From an uncultured Collinsella sp. (GTDB lineage: Bacteria; Actinomycetota; Coriobacteriia; Coriobacteriales; Coriobacteriaceae): 64,000 nt of DNA. The notes under the pieces were generated by a model. That model worked only from the letters and a program-made list of their open reading frames with translations. It had not been told where the DNA came from and did not search any database. Made by a program: the position numbers and the translations under genes. The stretch is from contig CABQMF010000005.1 of NCBI GenBank assembly GCA_902465265.1, positions 14,821 to 78,820 on the forward strand, given 5' to 3'. Each line of letters opens with the position of its first letter. Within the stretch, counting starts at the first letter, position 1. Below are positions 60,649 to 64,000 of this stretch, piece after piece.

Positions 60649-61071
60649 ATGGATACGACAAATAGCTCGCGCGAGCTGCATCTAACGGTGGCGAACGAAG
60701 ACTACTTGGAGTGCATGGTTCGCATCGAAAACGAAGAAGGAGAGACCAATGGCGTGCGATCGGTCGACATCGCGCAGCGTCTTGGTGTCTCCAAGGCATC
60801 GGTCAATAAGGCAGTTTCGGCGCTTAAGGCGTCCGAGCTTGTCGAGCAATCGCATTACGGCAAGGTCATCCTGACCGACCGTGGTCGCGAGGTCGGCACG
60901 GCTATCTGGTACCGTCATCGCCTTATTCGCACGTTTTTGGTCCAGGAGCTCGGCGTCGATTTTGAGCGGGCCGATTCCGAGGCGTGCATGATGGAACATG
61001 CGCTTTCCGAGGACACGATGAGCCGCTGGCTCGCTTATCTCGAAAAACAGGGAATCAGCGTCGAGGAATAG
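60649..61071 (+). CDS. DtxR/MntR-type metal-dependent regulator
   Basis: A 140-residue regulator: N-terminal winged helix (VRSVDIAQRLGVSKASVNKAV, GKVILTDRGRE) and a dimerisation/metal helix pair with RHRLIRTFLV and CMMEHALSEDTM, where Cys/Glu/His are the usual metal ligands. There is no C-terminal SH3 domain, as in MntR. ATG at 60649 with GAAGGGACGGAAGG. The gene it controls is not evident nearby; the next gene follows after 12 bases. Confidence 0.87.
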   Translation: MDTTNSSRELHLTVANEDYLECMVRIENEEGETNGVRSVDIAQRLGVSKASVNKAVSALKASELVEQSHYGKVILTDRGREVGTAIWYRHRLIRTFLVQELGVDFERADSEACMMEHALSEDTMSRWLAYLEKQGISVEE

Positions 61072-61083
61072 CGAAACTTATAT

Positions 61084-61977
61084 ATGGATACGAGTTATTA
61101 CAACCGCCCCGGCGGCGAGGAACTTATGCGCCGCATGTCGAGCGAGACCCTGTTGACGCAGGGCCCCATGGGCAGCGTGCTGATGAGTGAATACGATGCC
61201 GCCGACATCCCACCGGCGTTTTGGAACCTTGCCGAGCCGCAGACTGTTTCTCGTATCCATCGCCTGTATGTCGCCGCCGGTGCGCAGGTGCTCATTACCA
61301 ATACCTTTCAGGCATCAAGCTATGCCCTCAAGCAAGATCAGATTACGCCGTCCGTGGCTGAGGTCAATCGCGGTGCCGTCGACGATGCGCGCCAGGCGCA
61401 CCCTCAGCTGCTGCTGGGCTCGATGGGCCCGATCGGCATTGAGTGGTTTGCCGAAGACTCTGCCGAGTATCGAGAAATCCGAGGTATTTCGCGAGAGCAG
61501 GCATACGCCCTGCTCAATGCTGGTGTTGACGGTCTGCTGATCGAGACGGTGACATCTATCCGTAATTTGCAGCCCATGCTTGCCGGCGCCCAGGATGCCG
61601 CCGACGGCATGCCTGTTTTGGTGAGTTTTGTCGTTGACGATAATGGCGACCTGCTAGGCGATGGCCTCAACATCGAGGCTGCCGTTTTGTACGCCGAAAA
61701 GCACGGCGCAAACTCGGTTGGCGTTAACTGCTGTTCACTTGCGGCCGCGAACGTGGCGGTGCCCAGGATGGTTGCATCGGCGACTACGCCCGTCACGGTA
61801 CGCCCCAACGTGGGCAATCCGGTTCAAACTCAGGACGGCCCTGTGTGGCGCGAGAACCCCGAAGCCTTCGCGCGCGCTTGCATCGAATGGAGGCATGCCG
61901 GTGCCGCAATGGTGGGCAGTTGCTGTGGAACCACGGCGATCACCACGGCGGCGATGGCCGAGGCGCTCGATATATAA
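61084..61977 (+). CDS. Homocysteine S-methyltransferase domain protein
   Basis: A 297-residue barrel like the MetH N-terminal domain or MmuM. Zinc ligands are visible as GVNCCS (Cys) and GSCCGTT (Cys-Cys) near the C-terminus, and QGPMGSVLMSEY opens the barrel. It would methylate homocysteine from a methyl-donor such as S-methylmethionine, or act with a separate folate/cobalamin module. No strong ribosome site precedes the ATG at 61084. Co-directional with the regulator, 12 bases after it. Confidence 0.85.
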   Translation: MDTSYYNRPGGEELMRRMSSETLLTQGPMGSVLMSEYDAADIPPAFWNLAEPQTVSRIHRLYVAAGAQVLITNTFQASSYALKQDQITPSVAEVNRGAVDDARQAHPQLLLGSMGPIGIEWFAEDSAEYREIRGISREQAYALLNAGVDGLLIETVTSIRNLQPMLAGAQDAADGMPVLVSFVVDDNGDLLGDGLNIEAAVLYAEKHGANSVGVNCCSLAAANVAVPRMVASATTPVTVRPNVGNPVQTQDGPVWRENPEAFARACIEWRHAGAAMVGSCCGTTAITTAAMAEALDI

Positions 61978-61984
61978 AGGTCGA

Positions 61985-62012
61985 AACCGCTCCATACGGG
62001 GCGGTTTTTTTA
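61985..62012 (+). terminator. Terminator after the homocysteine methyltransferase gene
   Basis: AAACCGCTCC-ATAC-GGGGCGGTTTTTTT: eight to ten paired bases and a long T-run, eight bases after the stop. Confidence 0.9.
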
Positions 62013-62135
62013 TTGCTTGCACATCGTCGGTAGCATTTGCCCAAATGGTGAATGCCGGTTTTGGCAGGTTGCTGGGCGCGCGTTGCGGGTATACCGCATG
62101 CGTACCATGATCCAAACACTGTGAGGTGTCTGCGC

Positions 62136-63536
62136 GTGTGCGCGATAATTCATTTTGGAACTGACGGTTGGCGCGCCCGCGTCGACGACGACTTTACCGC
62201 CGACAACGTTGCCCGCATTGCCGATGCCGTCGGCGAGTTGTGGCAAAAGATCAATCCCGGCAAAACAGTATATATAGGGTTCGACACCCGGCCGCAGGCG
62301 CGCGAGTTCGCTGAGCTTGCGGCAGGCGTGCTTGCGGCTCACGGATTGGACGCAGTGCTCGCATCTCGGCCTGTCCCGACCCCCGCCCTCACGTGGGCGG
62401 CGGCGTATGACGGCGAGGCCTGCGGTGCGCTCATGGTGACGGGGTCCCATCATCCGCAGGGGTATCTGTGCCTTAAACTACGCATGGGAGATGGCTCGAC
62501 GGCCAATCAGGATGTCATCGAAGAGCTCGAAGAGACCATGGCCCCCGAGCCGATGGGGATCGAGGAACGCTATCGCACCGCGGATATTATTCCTGACTAT
62601 ATGCAGGCGGTGGCATCGTTTGTCGATGCCGAGGCCATTCGAGCCGCTCACCTGCGTGTGGTAGTTGACCCCATGGGCGGCGCGGCTCAGGGATATCTTG
62701 CCGACCTGCTGCGGGAGCTAGGCGTCGAGGTGCACGAGATTCATGCCGGACAGTCGTCCGATCAAGAGGACATTTGCCCCGACCCTGTTGAGCCATGGGT
62801 GGACGCTTGCGAGCGTACGGTTGTCGAGGACGGGGCGTGCGCGGGCCTGGTGACCGACGGCGATGCCGATCGTATCGGCGCGGTCGACGAACGCGGTAGA
62901 TATATACATCCGCATCAAATCATGGCGCTTGTTTTGGGCGACCTCGTTCAATTTCGCAATTTGAAGGGGCGTGTCGTCGTCAATCTCTCGTGCTCGACGC
63001 TCGTGCGCCGCATTGCCGAGGCGCTTGGCTGTCGCGTGACCGTTAAGCCGGTCGGTTTCAAATATATAGCTGCAGAGATGAAGAAAGGCGGCGTCCTCAT
63101 GGGAGGTGAGGAGGCCGGCGGTATCGGCATCGCCGCACATATGCCCGAGCGTGATGGAATCCTTGCTTGTCTGATTTTGTGTGAACTTATGGCAAAGACG
63201 GGTGCGCCCTTGGGCGTTTTGGTCGATCAGCTCGAGGCCAGTTTTGGTAAGACGAGCTATGGGCGTCGCGATTTGCGCCTTGAGGCCGAAGACGCCGAAT
63301 CGCTGCGAACGCTGCTTCCTGGCATGAATCCCAAATCGATTTGCGGCAAGGCGCCGCAGACTGTAAGCCATATGGATGGTTTACGTTTGGCATTCGAGGA
63401 TGACACCTGGCTGCTGATCCGCCCTAGCGGGACCGAACCGGTGGTTCGCGTATACGCCGAGGGGTTCTCGGTGGAGGAGCGCGATGAGTTGCTCGATGCC
63501 GGCTGTGCCTTGGCTAAGGGAGCCTATCAGCTTTAG
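62136..63536 (+). CDS. Phosphohexomutase (phosphoglucomutase/phosphomannomutase family)
   Basis: A 466-residue alpha-D-phosphohexomutase. The phospho-Ser loop reads VTGSHHPQGY (Ser104) where most members have TASHNP; the metal loop DGDADRIGAVD, the sugar-binding GGEEAGGIG and the phosphate-binding RPSGTEPVVRVY are standard. GTG at 62136 is chosen as start since GAGG lies nine bases upstream and the fold starts at once (FGTDGWRA); earlier in-frame codons lie in the leader. It would interconvert hexose 1- and 6-phosphates for cell-envelope precursors. Confidence 0.9.
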   Translation: MCAIIHFGTDGWRARVDDDFTADNVARIADAVGELWQKINPGKTVYIGFDTRPQAREFAELAAGVLAAHGLDAVLASRPVPTPALTWAAAYDGEACGALMVTGSHHPQGYLCLKLRMGDGSTANQDVIEELEETMAPEPMGIEERYRTADIIPDYMQAVASFVDAEAIRAAHLRVVVDPMGGAAQGYLADLLRELGVEVHEIHAGQSSDQEDICPDPVEPWVDACERTVVEDGACAGLVTDGDADRIGAVDERGRYIHPHQIMALVLGDLVQFRNLKGRVVVNLSCSTLVRRIAEALGCRVTVKPVGFKYIAAEMKKGGVLMGGEEAGGIGIAAHMPERDGILACLILCELMAKTGAPLGVLVDQLEASFGKTSYGRRDLRLEAEDAESLRTLLPGMNPKSICGKAPQTVSHMDGLRLAFEDDTWLLIRPSGTEPVVRVYAEGFSVEERDELLDAGCALAKGAYQL

Positions 63537-63942
63537 CCATATGACGCTTCACTATAAAGAGACCCTCGGTGAGCGGTAGAGAACGGCTGGCAAACGTAAG
63601 CTGGCTTTAAATATGTGTAGGAAATGTGTACGCCCAGATTCCCGCCCACGGGGGCCCTCCGGTCTGGCAATATATCTCCTTGCCGCGCGGCCCGGTCGAA
63701 CCGGATCGGCCGCGGGGCGTGCACCTTGAGAACCGGATACTGCGAGGATGGACACTTACTTCAGTGTCGCATCCGGGCAGACATCGAACCATTTGAAATG
63801 GTCTAACTTGGATTTGTTTTTCGCAAGGCCGCCGAGAGGCGGCCCCGAGAAATTCCTTTTCCTATACTAAAACCATATGAATCGAACGGAACCGATCAGC
63901 GAATGACTGAGAGGACCGGACGGGCTCGAAGCCCATTTATTT
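63537..63942 (+). promoter_or_regulatory. rRNA operon upstream and leader region
   Basis: About 400 bases without a gene before the 16S rRNA. They hold a GC hairpin built on CCGCGCGGCC...GGCCGCGG (63681-63718), the CTTGAGAACCGGATA sequence typical of rRNA leaders (63724 on), a CCATTTGAAATGG palindrome (63790-63802), a GGCCGCC-GAGA-GGCGGCC hairpin (63828-63846) and a TATACT box at 63863. I cannot fix the promoter: none of the -10-like boxes has a good -35. Confidence 0.6.
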
Positions 63943-64000
63943 TGGACGGAGAGTTCGATCCTGGCTCAGGATGAACGCTGGCGGCGCGCCTAACACATGC
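63943..64000 (+). rRNA. rrs: 16S ribosomal RNA, 5' end (continues beyond window)
   Basis: GAGAGTTCGATCCTGGCTCAG and GATGAACGCTGGCGGCG are the universal first bases of bacterial 16S rRNA; the GGCGGCGCGCCTAACACATGC form is common in Actinobacteria. Only the first ~58 bases are in the window, and the mature 5' end is estimated to a few bases. Confidence 0.98.

Noticed and set aside
63537..63942. tRNA gene before the 16S rRNA
   Set aside because: Hairpins are present but no cloverleaf with TTCGANNC arm and acceptor stem could be built; sequence fits an rRNA leader.

Overview
The window looks like a chromosomal segment of a high-GC anaerobic actinobacterium of the class Coriobacteriia, most like Collinsella. 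The grounds are GC-rich codon use with many GTG/TTG starts, purine-rich ribosome sites before most genes, a gut-type gene content, and a 16S rRNA gene whose first ~58 bases close the window. Genus assignment is inference. There is no prophage, CRISPR array, tRNA gene or intact transposase. Essential housekeeping blocks alternate with small accessory modules, and the gaps between them are full of palindromic repeats.

Layout. 1-3.2 kb: an LTA-synthase-type membrane sulfatase (runs off the left edge) and a nitroreductase. 3.3-8.1 kb: a potassium module with Kup, a 64-residue membrane protein, a short KdpD-like kinase and a KdpE-like regulator. 8.2-15.1 kb: RlmKL rRNA methyltransferase, a HAD phosphatase, a small transaldolase/FSA-type aldolase and the RNA-binding protein Tex. 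15.2-20.2 kb: an SDR / MFS / Gfo-Idh operon diverging from a LysR regulator. 20.2-25.9 kb: a MarR-controlled heterodimeric ABC exporter and an autoinhibited Fic protein, each with a visible operator. 26-29.1 kb: pyridoxal-type kinase plus a small Cys-rich protein, a low-molecular-weight phosphatase and an MFS transporter.

29.2-35.1 kb is the most interesting accessory region. Five co-directional genes encode an LpdD-like/IPP-isomerase-like (Nudix) fusion, an SLC13-type transporter, a UbiD decarboxylase closely resembling gallate decarboxylase LpdC, the flavin prenyltransferase UbiX and a MerR regulator. I read it as a hydroxyaromatic-acid uptake and decarboxylation locus that carries its own prenyl-FMN supply and handling protein.

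35.2-41.8 kb: a membrane-anchored acidic protein, an aldose-1-epimerase homologue, an amino-acid ABC importer and an M20 peptidase. 42-49.1 kb: prfA, prmC (with a long acidic insertion), a hicAB toxin-antitoxin pair, the tsaC/sua5 gene, glpK and upp. 49.3-58.9 kb: the complete F-type ATP synthase operon (I-like, a, c, b, delta, alpha, gamma, beta, epsilon), then murA and an LCP cell-wall ligase. 59.2-63.5 kb: peptidase T (reverse strand), a DtxR/MntR-type regulator, a homocysteine methyltransferase and a phosphohexomutase. 63.5-64 kb: rRNA leader and 16S start.

Between genes there are at least five families of palindromic elements. One is a ~100-nt long hairpin present three times (37.2, 43.2 and 58.9 kb) with compensatory changes in the stem and an invariant apical GACCAGAAGGTC. 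Another is a MITE/REPIN-like element with 30-bp arms, seen as a full copy (43.36-43.55 kb), an arm-only palindrome (41.84 kb) and a truncated copy (59.07 kb).
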